The translations under genes were made by a program, and so were the position numbers. Shown one piece after another: positions 1 to 8,603 of a DNA stretch of 64,000 bases (positions are counted from its first letter, which is position 1; each line of letters begins with the position of its first letter). The DNA lies in assembly GCF_001663775.1 (NCBI RefSeq), contig NZ_KV467168.1, positions 3,214,780-3,278,779 of the forward strand, given 5' to 3'. Source of the DNA: Arthrobacter sp. B6 (lineage in GTDB: Bacteria > Actinomycetota > Actinomycetes > Actinomycetales > Micrococcaceae). Below the pieces are notes generated by a model that worked only from the letters and a program-made list of their open reading frames with translations, had not been told where the DNA came from and did not search any database.

Positions 1-343
1 TGGCGACGATTACTGTGCCCATCAGCAGCACGCCAACCACGCCCAGCGTCCACTTGCGGTAGGCCACCACGCCGAGCACGCACGCCAGCAGGAAAATGGT
101 CAGGCCCATCCCCACGAACAGGGCCGCCTTGTCGTTGGTGCCGAACGTCGCAATGGCGAAATCCTTCATCCACGATGGTGTGAAGTCGATGAAAGTGGAC
201 CCCAGGGCGATCGCCGGGGTGGCCCTCGCCGTAAAGAACGCACCAGTCAGTTCCGCGACGGCAAGCACGACGGCGGCCGCCACCACCCCGGCCAGTGCGG
301 CCATGGCGGTTGGACCCTTGAGCCACTTCAGAAGCTTCTTCAT
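1..343 (-). CDS. Molybdopterin-dependent oxidoreductase, N-terminal membrane part (partial)
   Basis: Only the first 114 residues lie in the window; the gene runs off the left edge. The protein starts with a basic stretch (MKKLLKWLKG), followed by a hydrophobic segment at about residues 13-36 and two more at about 74-114. The stretch GSTFIDFTPSWMKDFAI followed by FGTNDKAA resembles the N-terminus of actinobacterial sulfite-oxidase-like molybdopterin oxidoreductases, which carry a multi-helix membrane anchor before the catalytic domain. That domain would lie outside the window, so the call rests on the anchor alone. ATG at 343 is the first good start; no strong ribosome binding site is visible. 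It is divergent from purD with about 100 nt between. Confidence 0.65.
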   Translation of the reverse strand, partial: MKKLLKWLKGPTAMAALAGVVAAAVVLAVAELTGAFFTARATPAIALGSTFIDFTPSWMKDFAIATFGTNDKAALFVGMGLTIFLLACVLGVVAYRKWTLGVVGVLLMGTVIVA

Positions 344-446
344 GCCGTTGGTTCGTAGCGGACGCCCCAAGGGATTGTTCCTGCGGAATGCAGGGGGCTG
401 ACACGGCTTAGGAGCCTGCAGGGTCCACAAAGTACCCTTGGAGACT

Positions 447-1763
447 GTGAAGGTACTCGTCATCGGCCCTGGAGGCCGCGAACACGCCATTGTCCGCTCC
501 CTGCTCGCCGACCCCAACGTGTCCGAAGTCCACGCAGCTCCCGGCAATGCCGGCATCAGCAAGCTGGTCCCCACCCACAACATTGACGGCAATGATCCTG
601 ACGCCGTCGCGGCCCTGGCAACCAGGCTGGCCGTCGACCTGGTGGTGGTGGGCCCTGAGGCGCCCCTCGCCGCCGGCGTGTCCGACGCCGTCCGGGAAGC
701 CGGTATTCCAGTGTTTGGGCCCAGCAAGGCAGCGGCCCAGCTGGAGGCCTCCAAGGCGTTCGCCAAGGAGATCATGGCCGAGGCAGGCGTACCCACCGCC
801 ATGGCCATGGTGGCGGCCAATGCCGAGGAGGCAGCCTCGGCGCTGGACACCTTCGGCGCGCCCTACGTGGTGAAGGACGACGGCCTCGCGGCGGGCAAGG
901 GCGTGGTGGTCACCAAGAACCGCGAAGAAGCCCTCGCGCACGCCCAGACCTGCTTCGACGCCGGCGGCACCGTGGTGATCGAGGAATTCCTGGACGGCCC
1001 CGAGGTCTCACTCTTTGTCCTCTGCGATGGCCGCAACACCGTGGCTTTGTCCCCGGCGCAGGACTTCAAGCGCATCTTCGACAATGACGAGGGCCCCAAC
1101 ACCGGCGGCATGGGCGCGTACACCCCGCTGGAATGGGCGCCGGAAGGCCTGGTCCAGGAAGTCATCGACCGCGTGGCCCAGCCGACGGTCAACGAAATGG
1201 CGCACCGCGGCACACCGTTTGTTGGCGTGCTGTTTGTGGGCCTTGCCCTCACGTCCCGCGGGACCCGGGTCATCGAGTTCAATGTCCGCTTCGGCGATCC
1301 CGAAACGCAGGCCGTCCTGGCCCGCCTCAAGACCCCCCTCGGTGCGCTGCTGCTGGCAGCCGCGAAGGGCGAACTGGACAAGGCGGAAGAGCTGCGCTGG
1401 TCCAAGGAAACCGCCGTCGCCGTCGTCGTCGCCTCCGAGAACTACCCGGACACGCCCCGCACCGGTGACCGCATCCGTGGGCTCAAGAAGGTGGACGAGC
1501 TCGACGGCGTGCATGTGATCCACGCCGGCACCAAATTGGACGACGAAGGCAAGGTGGTTTCCGCGGGCGGCCGTGTGCTCGCCGTGGTTGCACTCGGCAG
1601 CGACCTCGTGGAGGCCCGCGAGCGGGCGTACGACGGCGTGGAGCTGGTTCAGCTCGAAGGCTCCCAGTTCCGGACGGACATCGGCCGCAAGGCCGCCCGG
1701 GGTGAGATCAAGGTGTCGTCCAGCGCCACCGGATCCCTGCCCGTGACGAAAGCGAGGGCATAG
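447..1763 (+). CDS. purD: Phosphoribosylamine-glycine ligase (GAR synthetase)
   Basis: PurD joins phosphoribosylamine and glycine with ATP hydrolysis in cytoplasmic purine synthesis. The N-terminus shows the nucleotide-binding loop GPGGREHA (about residues 7-14). An ATP-grasp region follows near residues 142-156 (VVKDDGLAAGKG), and the conserved NVRFGDPETQ lies near residue 285. The length of about 438 residues is usual. I chose GTG at 447, which gives the family-typical start MKVLVIGPGG; an in-frame TTG at 438 would add three residues. A TACCCT hexamer at 433-438 suggests a short or absent leader. The stop is followed after one base by purC, so the two are one operon. Confidence 0.97.
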   Translation: MKVLVIGPGGREHAIVRSLLADPNVSEVHAAPGNAGISKLVPTHNIDGNDPDAVAALATRLAVDLVVVGPEAPLAAGVSDAVREAGIPVFGPSKAAAQLEASKAFAKEIMAEAGVPTAMAMVAANAEEAASALDTFGAPYVVKDDGLAAGKGVVVTKNREEALAHAQTCFDAGGTVVIEEFLDGPEVSLFVLCDGRNTVALSPAQDFKRIFDNDEGPNTGGMGAYTPLEWAPEGLVQEVIDRVAQPTVNEMAHRGTPFVGVLFVGLALTSRGTRVIEFNVRFGDPETQAVLARLKTPLGALLLAAAKGELDKAEELRWSKETAVAVVVASENYPDTPRTGDRIRGLKKVDELDGVHVIHAGTKLDDEGKVVSAGGRVLAVVALGSDLVEARERAYDGVELVQLEGSQFRTDIGRKAARGEIKVSSSATGSLPVTKARA

Positions 1764-1764
1764 C

Positions 1765-2718
1765 ATGACCGAGAATTCCGCACAGGAATCAGACCAAAAG
1801 CGCGGTTTCAGCACCGCCACACTGGACTTCCCCGGCTGGAAGCACGTCTACTCGGGCAAGGTCCGGGACCTGTACGAGCCAACCGACGAATCCATCCGCG
1901 AACAGGTGGGCCAGGATTGCCTCCTGGTGGTGGCCAGCGACCGCATCAGCGCGTACGACCACGTCCTGACCAGCGAGATCCCGGACAAGGGCCGGATCCT
2001 CACACAGCTGAGCCTCTGGTGGTTCGACCAGCTGGGTGTGGAGCACCACGTCCTGGCGTCCACCGTGGAAGGCGGGGTTCCCGCTGCGGTGGAAGGCCGC
2101 GCCATGATCTGCAAGAAGCTGGATATGTTCCCCGTGGAATGCATTGCCCGCGGCTACCTCACCGGTTCCGGCCTCTTGGAGTACCAGGCGTCCGGCACGG
2201 TGTGCGCCATCCCACTGCCCCCGGGCCTGGTGGACGGATCCCGGCTGGAGCACGCCATCTTCACGCCCTCGGCCAAAGCCGAGGTAGGCGAACACGATGT
2301 GAACATCACCTACGACGCCGTCGTGGGCATGGTGGGCGACGACATCGCGGGGCGGCTGAGCGAACTGACCCTGCAGATCTATACCGCGGCGGAAAAGATC
2401 GCCCGCGAACGCGGCATCATCCTGGCGGACACGAAGGTGGAGTTCGGCTACGACGCGGTCTCCGGCACCATCACCCTGGGCGACGAGGTGCTCACCCCGG
2501 ACTCCTCCCGGTTCTGGGATGCAGCCACATACCAGCCCGGCCGTGCGCAGCCGTCCTATGACAAGCAGTATGTCCGGGACTGGCTCACGTCAGCCGAATC
2601 AGGCTGGGACCGGTCCTCCGACGTTCCCCCGCCCGCGCTGCCGGCCGACGTCGTGGCCCGCACGCGCAGCCGCTATGTTGAGGCTTTCGAGTTGCTCACG
2701 GGCAGGGCCTTCGCCTAG
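1765..2718 (+). CDS. purC: SAICAR synthetase (phosphoribosylaminoimidazole-succinocarboxamide synthase)
   Basis: PurC condenses CAIR with aspartate using ATP to form SAICAR in purine synthesis. The 317-residue protein is the long form found in actinobacteria and fungi. It shows the nucleotide-binding SGKVRDLYE near residue 31, the SDRISAYDHVL motif, the substrate motif ECIARGYLTGSG, and LADTKVEFG near residue 220. ATG 1765 lies one base after the purD stop, so translation is probably coupled. The gene ends just before a strong hairpin shared with the convergent XRE regulator gene. Confidence 0.97.
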   Translation: MTENSAQESDQKRGFSTATLDFPGWKHVYSGKVRDLYEPTDESIREQVGQDCLLVVASDRISAYDHVLTSEIPDKGRILTQLSLWWFDQLGVEHHVLASTVEGGVPAAVEGRAMICKKLDMFPVECIARGYLTGSGLLEYQASGTVCAIPLPPGLVDGSRLEHAIFTPSAKAEVGEHDVNITYDAVVGMVGDDIAGRLSELTLQIYTAAEKIARERGIILADTKVEFGYDAVSGTITLGDEVLTPDSSRFWDAATYQPGRAQPSYDKQYVRDWLTSAESGWDRSSDVPPPALPADVVARTRSRYVEAFELLTGRAFA

Positions 2719-2728
2719 CACGTTGATC

Positions 2729-2755
2729 GTGGGCCCGTCGTCCGGTCGGGCCCAC
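2729..2755. terminator. Hairpin between convergent purC and XRE regulator
   Basis: A perfect 9-bp stem (GTGGGCCCG at 2729-2737 pairs with CGGGCCCAC at 2747-2755) has a 9-nt loop. It fills the 48-nt gap between two convergent stop codons. There is no clear T-run, which is common for high-GC actinobacterial terminators, so it can serve both directions. Confidence 0.6.
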
Positions 2756-2766
2756 TGCCAGTAGGC

Positions 2767-4041
2767 CTAGCTTGCCTTGGTGGCCTTGGCCGCTTTCGCG
2801 GCACGCTGCTGCGCCAGCCTGATCTCGAGTACCGCATCCAGTGCCTGCTGGACACGGTCCGAGGCGCCGGCCGCGCTGAACGCTTTCTGCGCTTCCTCCA
2901 GGTAGACCAGGGCTTCTTCCGACTCGCCGGCGGCCTTCAGCGACTTGCCCAGCAGGAGTGAAACCTCGCCGGCAGTGTGCTTGGCCAGCGCGTCTGACTC
3001 GGCGTGGATTTCCTGGAGCTTGTTGATGGCGGCCACGATGTCGCCGGTGAGGTAGAGCCATCGGGCGCGGATGAAGGCAACTTCCAGCTGGTCAGTCTTG
3101 TTGCCGCCCACGATGGACAGCGCCAGTTCGGCACGCTCGATGGAGGACAGCGTTTCCGGCTCCACGATCCCGGAGGACAGGCGCACCGCGGCCGAGGCCT
3201 TGTTGAACCGCGCCCACAGCTCGATGTCGTTGGCGGGGGAGAGCATCCTGGCGGCGCGTTCGTGGTATTTGATGCCCTCGGCGTAGTCATGCCGCATGAA
3301 GGCCACGTTGCCGATCACCCAGGCCACCTCGCCTGCGAGCTGGGACATCGAGTGCTCGTCCACCTGGTCGTTCATGGCCTGGCAGTACTTCCAGGCCTCA
3401 TCCAGCCGGCCGCTTTCGGCCAGGGCTCCGATCAGGGCACGGTGGGCGCCGATGATCAGCGTGGATCCCTTGGGCAGCTTGGCGCAAAGTTTTACGGCCT
3501 CCAGGGCGTGATCCACGGCGGTGCTCAGCTGGCCCTGGCCCTGGCAGATGCCGGCGAGCATCTGGCGGGCCCGCACTCCCAGGCCCACTGACTCGGTGGC
3601 CATGGGGTGTTCCAGCAGGTGCTGCATGATCTTTTGGCATTCCTGCCAGTTGCCCTGCTTGATCAGGCACTCGGCCTGCATGTAGGTCATGTTCCACCAG
3701 GCGCTGGTGTTCTTGCCTTCCAGCGCAATCTGCGCCGCGGCGGCGGCATGTGTGGCGGCCAGGGGGTAATCCCTGAGGTCCCACGCCTGGCGTGCGTAGA
3801 GTCCCGCGAGGACGTATTCGGCGTCGCTGACCGAGATGGGTTGGCTCCAGGCCTCCAGCGCCTTCGGCGCCAGCTCCAGCCTGCGAGCGAGCTCCTCGAT
3901 GACTTCGGCCGTGGGTTCCCTCCGGCCGGTCTCGAGCAGGGAAATATAGCTGGGGGAATACAGGTCCTTGCCCAGTTCAGCCTGTGTCAGCCCACGTTCG
4001 AGACGCTCCGCCCGGAGCTTCTCCCCGAATCCGTTGCCCAC
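2767..4041 (-). CDS. XRE-family regulator with TPR-like C-terminal domain (candidate peptide-responsive regulator)
   Basis: A 424-residue putative DNA-binding regulator. Residues about 4-65 form an XRE helix-turn-helix (EKLRAERLERGLTQAELG, then SYISLLETGRREPT). The remaining about 350 residues are alpha-helical with repeated A/L/Y spacing and many W/Y residues, as in tetratricopeptide repeat arrays. This layout and length match the RRNPP regulators such as NprR and PlcR, which bind short secreted peptides in the TPR groove. GTG 4041 is chosen because AGGAGG lies 7 nt upstream on the minus strand; longer in-frame starts lack a ribosome site. It is divergent from a secreted peptide gene at 4174, with shared control sites between. 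The peptide-receptor role is inferred, not shown. Confidence 0.8.
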   Translation of the reverse strand: MGNGFGEKLRAERLERGLTQAELGKDLYSPSYISLLETGRREPTAEVIEELARRLELAPKALEAWSQPISVSDAEYVLAGLYARQAWDLRDYPLAATHAAAAAQIALEGKNTSAWWNMTYMQAECLIKQGNWQECQKIMQHLLEHPMATESVGLGVRARQMLAGICQGQGQLSTAVDHALEAVKLCAKLPKGSTLIIGAHRALIGALAESGRLDEAWKYCQAMNDQVDEHSMSQLAGEVAWVIGNVAFMRHDYAEGIKYHERAARMLSPANDIELWARFNKASAAVRLSSGIVEPETLSSIERAELALSIVGGNKTDQLEVAFIRARWLYLTGDIVAAINKLQEIHAESDALAKHTAGEVSLLLGKSLKAAGESEEALVYLEEAQKAFSAAGASDRVQQALDAVLEIRLAQQRAAKAAKATKAS

Positions 4042-4082
4042 GGGATTTCCTCCTAATTCCGGACAGTCGTTGTCTTCAATGC

Positions 4083-4132
4083 TTGACAGTCCCTGTGGAA
4101 AACATTTTACAATGTATGTCAACAAGGACAGT
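4083..4132 (+). promoter_or_regulatory. Peptide-gene promoter with overlapping operator and GACAGT repeats
   Basis: A -35 box TTGACA (4083-4088) and a -10 box TACAAT (4108-4113) are separated by 19 nt, with the start point expected near 4120. A perfect 5+5 bp inverted repeat (ACATT at 4102-4106, AATGT at 4111-4115) overlaps the -10 box, which is a good place for a repressor or activator to act. GACAGT occurs at 4062-4067, 4085-4090 and 4127-4132. On the minus strand TTGACA occurs at 4122-4117, but I find no well-spaced -10 box for the regulator gene. Confidence 0.6.
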
Positions 4133-4173
4133 GCTGACTTTGTAACGAATCCGACTCGTATTGAGGAACTTAT

Positions 4174-4401
4174 ATGTTGAAGAAGATTGCAGCCGCAGCC
4201 GTACTGGCCGGGGCCCTGGCGTTTTCTGCGGCGGCCCCGGCCGTCCTGTCGGCAGGTTCCATCGCTGACTCCACCGGTGTATCGGTCGCCGTAGGCAACT
4301 GGCCGGATCCCATGTCCAAGAAGGACAAGGGCAAGGACAAGACCACGGACAGCGATACCACCTACACCACGTACGTGGGCAACTGGCCAGACCCGATGTA
4401 G
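4174..4401 (+). CDS. Small secreted peptide precursor with duplicated VGNWPDPM
   Basis: The 75-residue product has a classical signal peptide: MLKK, then an alanine/leucine-rich core to about residue 27 ending LSA. The mature part carries the octapeptide VGNWPDPM at residues 40-47 and again at 68-75, where it is the exact C-terminus. A very hydrophilic linker (SKKDKGKDK, then Thr/Asp/Tyr) separates the copies. The two copies differ in DNA at four codons and every change is synonymous. The ribosome site GAGGA lies 6 nt before ATG 4174. Codon use and the signal peptide make it a real gene despite its size. It resembles signalling-peptide precursors and lies divergent to an XRE/TPR regulator. 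A structural or antimicrobial peptide is an alternative. Confidence 0.8.
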   Translation: MLKKIAAAAVLAGALAFSAAAPAVLSAGSIADSTGVSVAVGNWPDPMSKKDKGKDKTTDSDTTYTTYVGNWPDPM

Positions 4402-4424
4402 TCACTCCTCACCAAAGGAGGCGA

Positions 4425-4457
4425 GGCCCCGGACCATGCAAGCCATGGACCGGGGCC
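4425..4457 (+). terminator. Terminator hairpin of the peptide gene
   Basis: GGCCCCGG (4425-4432) pairs with CCGGGGCC (4450-4457). Inside it CCATG pairs with CATGG around one A/A mismatch. A short T-containing stretch (ATTCCTTTG) follows. It lies 24 nt after the stop of the peptide gene. Confidence 0.75.
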
Positions 4458-4546
4458 ATTCCTTTGCCCGGAACAGGGACGCGGATGACACCGCCAGCCG
4501 GGCTTTGTGACAGCCGATAACAAATCGGCATCATGCCGGACGCACA

Positions 4547-4578
4547 AAAGAGGGCCTCCCCTGGGGGAGACCCTCTTT
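4547..4578 (-). terminator. Terminator hairpin after tRNA-Pro
   Basis: AAAGAGGG (4547-4554) pairs with CCCTCTTT (4571-4578), with an inner CTCCCC/GGGGAG stem. On the minus strand it starts 5 nt after the CCA end of the tRNA and runs into T-rich sequence, a classic intrinsic terminator. The flanking A and T runs could let it work in both directions. Confidence 0.85.
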
Positions 4579-4582
4579 GTTC

Positions 4583-4659
<77 letters not shown>

Positions 4660-4759
4660 ATCCGCTGCAAAAGCAACTTTACAAGAATAGCCGATCCGGG
4701 GTCCGGATGCGAAATCCGGTTACCGGCCGTTCCTGCCTGAGCCCGCGGCGCCGCGGGGC

Positions 4760-6628
4760 TCAGACCAGGGAGTCCTTCCAGGCCCCGTGCAGTTCGGCGA
4801 ACCGGCCGCCGCCGCCGATCAGGTCCGCCGGGGTGCCGTCCTCCACCACGCGGCCGTCATGGACCACCAGCACACGGTCAGCGGTTTCAACGGTGGAAAG
4901 GCGGTGCGCGATGATCAGCGCTGTCCGGCCCCCGCCGGCAGCTGCCGAACCCGGCGCACCTGCGGCACTGCCGGCGTCGGCCGTTGCCTGCAGGAGCCGC
5001 GCCAGGCCGGTCTGAACGAGCCGCTCGGAGGGGATGTCCAGCGACGAGGTGGCCTCGTCCAGGATCAGCACCGCCGGCCGGGCCAGGAACGCCCGGGCGA
5101 AGCTGATGAGCTGGCGCTGGCCGGACGAGACGCGGCCGCCGCGCTTGTTGACGTCGGTGTCGTAGCCTTCGGGCAGTTCAGTGATGAAGTCGTGGGCTCC
5201 GACAGCCCGTGCGGCCTCTTCGATCTCCTCGCGGGAAGCCTCCGGCCGGCCCAGGGCGATGTTGTCCGCCACGGACCCGCTGAACAGGAACGCTTCCTGG
5301 GTGACCATCACGATGTTCCGGCGCAGGTCCGTGGTGCTGAGGCTGCGGAGATCCACTCCGTCCAGCGTGAGTGAGCCGGCGGAGACATCGTAGAAGCGGG
5401 CGATCAGCTTGGCCAGGGTGGACTTGCCTGCACCCGTCTGGCCCACAAGCGCAACCGTCTGGCCTGCGGGGATGTGCAGGTCCATGGTGGGGATGACCAC
5501 GGGGCCGTCGCCGTAGCGGAACTCCACGCCCTTGAAGTCCACCGTGCCCCTGGCATCCCGGAGTGCCACCGCATTCTTGGGCGGCCGGACTGTGGGAATC
5601 TCCTCAAGCAGGCCGGACACCTTTTCGAGGGCGGCCTGGGCACTCTGGAACGAGTTGTAGAACATGGCCATCTGGTCCACCGGCTGGAAGAAGCGCTTGG
5701 TGGACAGGATCAGGGCCAGCAGGACGCCCACTGCGAGGTCTCCGCCGAGGACCCGGAATCCGCCGAACAGGAGGACCGTCGCCACGCAGACGTTGCCGAT
5801 GAGCACCAGTCCGGGCTGGAAGATGCCGTTGAGGTTGATGGAGCGGACGGTCACACGCCGGTAGTCCTCGGAAAGCTGGCCGTACCGCTCGGCGTTTTCG
5901 CGTTCCTTGCGGAAGGCCTTCACGGCGCGGATGCCGGTCATGGTCTCCACGAAGTGCACGATCAGCCGGGCGGACACCACCCTGGATTCACGGAACGCGA
6001 TCTGGGAATGCTTCTGGTACCAGCGTGAGAGGAAGTACATGGGCACGCCGGCGGCCAGCACAATCAGCCCGCTCCGCCAGTCCAGCGCGAACACCGTGGC
6101 CGCGGTGAACACCATAAAGAGCATGCCTGAGGCCAGGGAACTCACGCCGGAATCGAGCAGTTCGCGCAGCGCCTCCAGGTCCGAGGTCTGCCGCGCGATG
6201 ATCCGGCCCGACGTGTACTTTTCGTGGAATTCCAGGCTCAGGCGCTGGGTGTGCCGGAAGACCCGGACCCGGAGGTCCAGGAGCATCGCCTGGCTCAGCC
6301 GGGCGGTGGAGGTGACGTACAGTGCCGTCAGTGCGGCGGTTGCCACGGCCGCGGTCAGGTAGCCGACGCCGGTGAGCACCAAGGGGAAGTTGTCACCGGC
6401 CTGCAGGGCCGGGAGGGCATGGTCGATACCGAAAGCGATCAGTGCAGGTCCGGCCACCCGGGCGGCCTGGGACAGGACCACAGTGGCGATGGTCAGCCAG
6501 AACCTGAGCCGCACCGGACGGATCAGGGACCGCAGCAAGGTGAGCGACCGCCGTCGTACGGCCTTGCTGTCACTTTTGCTGAGGTGGGCGTTGTCCTCGT
6601 TGGCTGTGCCGAACGTTGCGCTGCTCAT
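4760..6628 (-). CDS. ABC exporter subunit, fused membrane and ATPase domains (catalytic-site partner)
   Basis: A 622-residue ABC half-exporter. An N-terminal six-helix membrane domain (about residues 40-340) is followed by an ATPase domain. That domain has Walker [10 protein letters not shown], a signature written SSGQRQ instead of SGGQ, and Walker [11 protein letters not shown] with the catalytic glutamate present. It is the downstream gene of a pair: its ATG overlaps the end of the upstream ABC gene in an ATGA junction. Together they match heterodimeric multidrug or lipid exporters (BmrCD, TM287/288 type), in which one ATP site is degenerate. The substrate cannot be told from the sequence. 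The stop codon lies inside a GC-rich palindrome (4737-4763) that may end transcription. Confidence 0.9.
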   Translation of the reverse strand: MSSATFGTANEDNAHLSKSDSKAVRRRSLTLLRSLIRPVRLRFWLTIATVVLSQAARVAGPALIAFGIDHALPALQAGDNFPLVLTGVGYLTAAVATAALTALYVTSTARLSQAMLLDLRVRVFRHTQRLSLEFHEKYTSGRIIARQTSDLEALRELLDSGVSSLASGMLFMVFTAATVFALDWRSGLIVLAAGVPMYFLSRWYQKHSQIAFRESRVVSARLIVHFVETMTGIRAVKAFRKERENAERYGQLSEDYRRVTVRSINLNGIFQPGLVLIGNVCVATVLLFGGFRVLGGDLAVGVLLALILSTKRFFQPVDQMAMFYNSFQSAQAALEKVSGLLEEIPTVRPPKNAVALRDARGTVDFKGVEFRYGDGPVVIPTMDLHIPAGQTVALVGQTGAGKSTLAKLIARFYDVSAGSLTLDGVDLRSLSTTDLRRNIVMVTQEAFLFSGSVADNIALGRPEASREEIEEAARAVGAHDFITELPEGYDTDVNKRGGRVSSGQRQLISFARAFLARPAVLILDEATSSLDIPSERLVQTGLARLLQATADAGSAAGAPGSAAAGGGRTALIIAHRLSTVETADRVLVVHDGRVVEDGTPADLIGGGGRFAELHGAWKDSLV

Positions 6629-8445
6629 CGGATGATTTCCCCTGCCTCGACATGTGCCTCTTCCTCAAGCTCCGAAAGTTCCGAATCCAGGTCACGGGGT
6701 TCCCGGTCCAGGCTGGCGATGACATAGCGGTAATGCGGGTTCTCCGCCAGGAGCCCGGTGTGCGTTCCGACCGCGGTGATGCGGCCGTCCTCCAGCAGGG
6801 CAACACGGTCAGCCAGCGCCACTGTGGAAGGCCGGTGGGCAACGATCAGAGTGGTGGTGTCCTTCAGCACCGAACGGAGCCGCGCCTCCACAAGCTCCTC
6901 CGTGTGCACGTCCAGGGCGGAGAGCGGATCATCGAGCACCAGGACGCGGGGCCGGGCGGCGATGGCGCGGGCCAGGGCAATCCGCTGGCGCTGCCCCCCG
7001 GACAGGCTGAGGCCCTCCTCGCCGATGAGCGTTTCCACGCCCTCGGGGAGGGAATAGGCGAAGTGGGCCTGGGCCACGTCGAGCGCCTCATCCAGTGCTT
7101 CCTCGCTCCGGTCTGGCGCACCGAGCAGCACGTTGTCCCGGACCGAATTGGAGAACAGCGTGGTGTCCTCGAACGCCACGCCCACCACGCGCCGGAGCTC
7201 TTCGACGTCGAACTCGCGCAGGTCTACCCCGTCGATGGTGATGGAGCCCTCCGTGACGTCATACAGCCGGGGGACCAGCTGGATCAGGGCGCTCTTGCCG
7301 CTGCCAGTGATGCCCACCAGGGCCATGGTTTCGCCCGGCAGGACCTCCAGGTTGATGTCCTTGAGGATGGGTTTGTCCGGGGCGTCCTCAAAGGCGAAGG
7401 TGGCGTTGTTGAACCGCAGCGCCCCGCGGAGCGGGGAGGGCCGGCGGGGTTCCGGTGGACTGGTGATGGTGTTGGCCGAATCCATCACTTCGAAGTGGCG
7501 GTCGACGGCGGTCTTGGCGGTGAGTGCCATGGCCAGCAGCATGCCGGAGAACTCGACAGGGGACGCGATGACGGCTGCCGTGGCGAAGAAGGCCACCAGG
7601 GCGCCGATGCTCAGCTGGCCGCTGGCGCACAGCATGACGCCCACCACCAGACCCGCGCCCAGCGCGAGTTCGGGCAGCAGGGTGACCACCATGGTGAAGG
7701 TGGCCTGGTGCCGTGCCTTGGAGATCTCGGTCTGGCGGAGTTCCTCGGCCTGCCCGTTGAAGTTCTCCAAGGCCTCGCGGCTCCGGCCGAACGCCTTCAG
7801 GACGCGGATGCCATGGACGGATTCCTCCACGGTGGTGGCGAGGTCGCCGGCCTGGTCCTGGCTGCGCCGCGCCACCTTGCTGAAACGGGTCCGGAAGCGG
7901 AAACCGTAGGCCATGATGGGCACCGCCGCGGCCAGGAAAATCAGGGCCAACTGCCAGCTCATCGAGAACATGACTGCAATGCCGATGACCACAGTGAGGG
8001 TGGTGACCACCAGCATGATGGCGCCGAAGGCCATCCAGCGGCGCAGGAAATTCAGGTCCGTCATGGCGCGGGAGAGGAGCTGGCCGGACCCCCATCGGTC
8101 GTGGAATGACACTGTCAGGTCCTGCAGGTGCCCGTAGAGGGAAACGCGCATTCGGGTTTCAACGGTGGTGGCAGGGTTGATGACAAACTGCCGGCGGAGG
8201 GCAACGAGAACCGCTTCTGCGATGCCGAGGACCAGGATGATGACGGCGGCTATCCAGACGGAGTCCGTGGCGCCGCCGGCCTGGAGGGAGTCATTGATCA
8301 GGACCCGGAGCACCTGGGGGATGGTCAGCGCGACGACGCTGGCCAGCAGGGCACACAGGAGCCCCATGATGAGCCGGGGGATGATCGGCCTGACGTGGGG
8401 ATAGAGACGGCTGATGGATCTGAAAAATGAAGTCTGCTTGGCCAT
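6625..8445 (-). CDS. ABC exporter subunit, fused membrane and ATPase domains (degenerate-site partner)
   Basis: A 606-residue ABC half-exporter with an N-terminal six-helix membrane domain and a C-terminal ATPase domain. Walker A reads GITGSGKSA and the signature is the canonical LSGGQRQR. Walker B reads [10 protein letters not shown], with aspartate where the catalytic glutamate normally sits. This substitution marks the non-catalytic site in heterodimeric exporters, and the partner encoded next (start at 6628) has the glutamate. It is the first gene of the two-gene operon. ATG 8445 follows a weak GAGAAG site. A possible operator lies 28-49 nt upstream. Confidence 0.9.
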   Translation of the reverse strand: MAKQTSFFRSISRLYPHVRPIIPRLIMGLLCALLASVVALTIPQVLRVLINDSLQAGGATDSVWIAAVIILVLGIAEAVLVALRRQFVINPATTVETRMRVSLYGHLQDLTVSFHDRWGSGQLLSRAMTDLNFLRRWMAFGAIMLVVTTLTVVIGIAVMFSMSWQLALIFLAAAVPIMAYGFRFRTRFSKVARRSQDQAGDLATTVEESVHGIRVLKAFGRSREALENFNGQAEELRQTEISKARHQATFTMVVTLLPELALGAGLVVGVMLCASGQLSIGALVAFFATAAVIASPVEFSGMLLAMALTAKTAVDRHFEVMDSANTITSPPEPRRPSPLRGALRFNNATFAFEDAPDKPILKDINLEVLPGETMALVGITGSGKSALIQLVPRLYDVTEGSITIDGVDLREFDVEELRRVVGVAFEDTTLFSNSVRDNVLLGAPDRSEEALDEALDVAQAHFAYSLPEGVETLIGEEGLSLSGGQRQRIALARAIAARPRVLVLDDPLSALDVHTEELVEARLRSVLKDTTTLIVAHRPSTVALADRVALLEDGRITAVGTHTGLLAENPHYRYVIASLDREPRDLDSELSELEEEAHVEAGEIIR

Positions 8446-8472
8446 GCCCGCTTCTCAAGCTCTAAAACGAAT

Positions 8473-8494
8473 GTAGTTTCCCGTAGCAACTACC
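8473..8494. promoter_or_regulatory. Inverted repeat upstream of ABC exporter operon
   Basis: GTAGTT (8473-8478) and AACTAC (8489-8494) form a 6+6 bp inverted repeat. It lies 28-49 nt before the ATG of the ABC operon and beside TAGGGT on the minus strand, a possible -10 box. Multidrug exporters are often controlled by a dedicated repressor; no regulator gene is adjacent, so this site is only a candidate operator. Confidence 0.35.
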
Positions 8495-8603
8495 CTATGC
8501 CATGGGGTGATTCGATTCACAGCACTTCGTGAGGGATGGAAACGCTTGTCCAGTTATCACGTTCCGCAATGGTGCGAGCCGCCGCCCTCCCGCCGATGCC
8601 CTC

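Noticed and set aside
4083-4122. A symmetric pair of face-to-face promoters using TTGACA on both strands
   Set aside because: The plus-strand promoter is good, but the minus-strand TTGACA has no -10 box at a usable distance, so I do not call a promoter for the regulator gene.
4737-4763. A palindrome at the end of the ABC exporter operon as an intrinsic terminator
   Set aside because: CTGAGCCC pairs with GGGCTCAG around a GC-rich centre, but it overlaps the stop codon and has no T-run, so I mention it without calling a terminator.
6616-8109. A 497-codon open frame on the plus strand opposite the ABC exporter gene
   Set aside because: It mirrors a well-supported ABC gene, is rich in Gly/His/Gln and shows no family motif.
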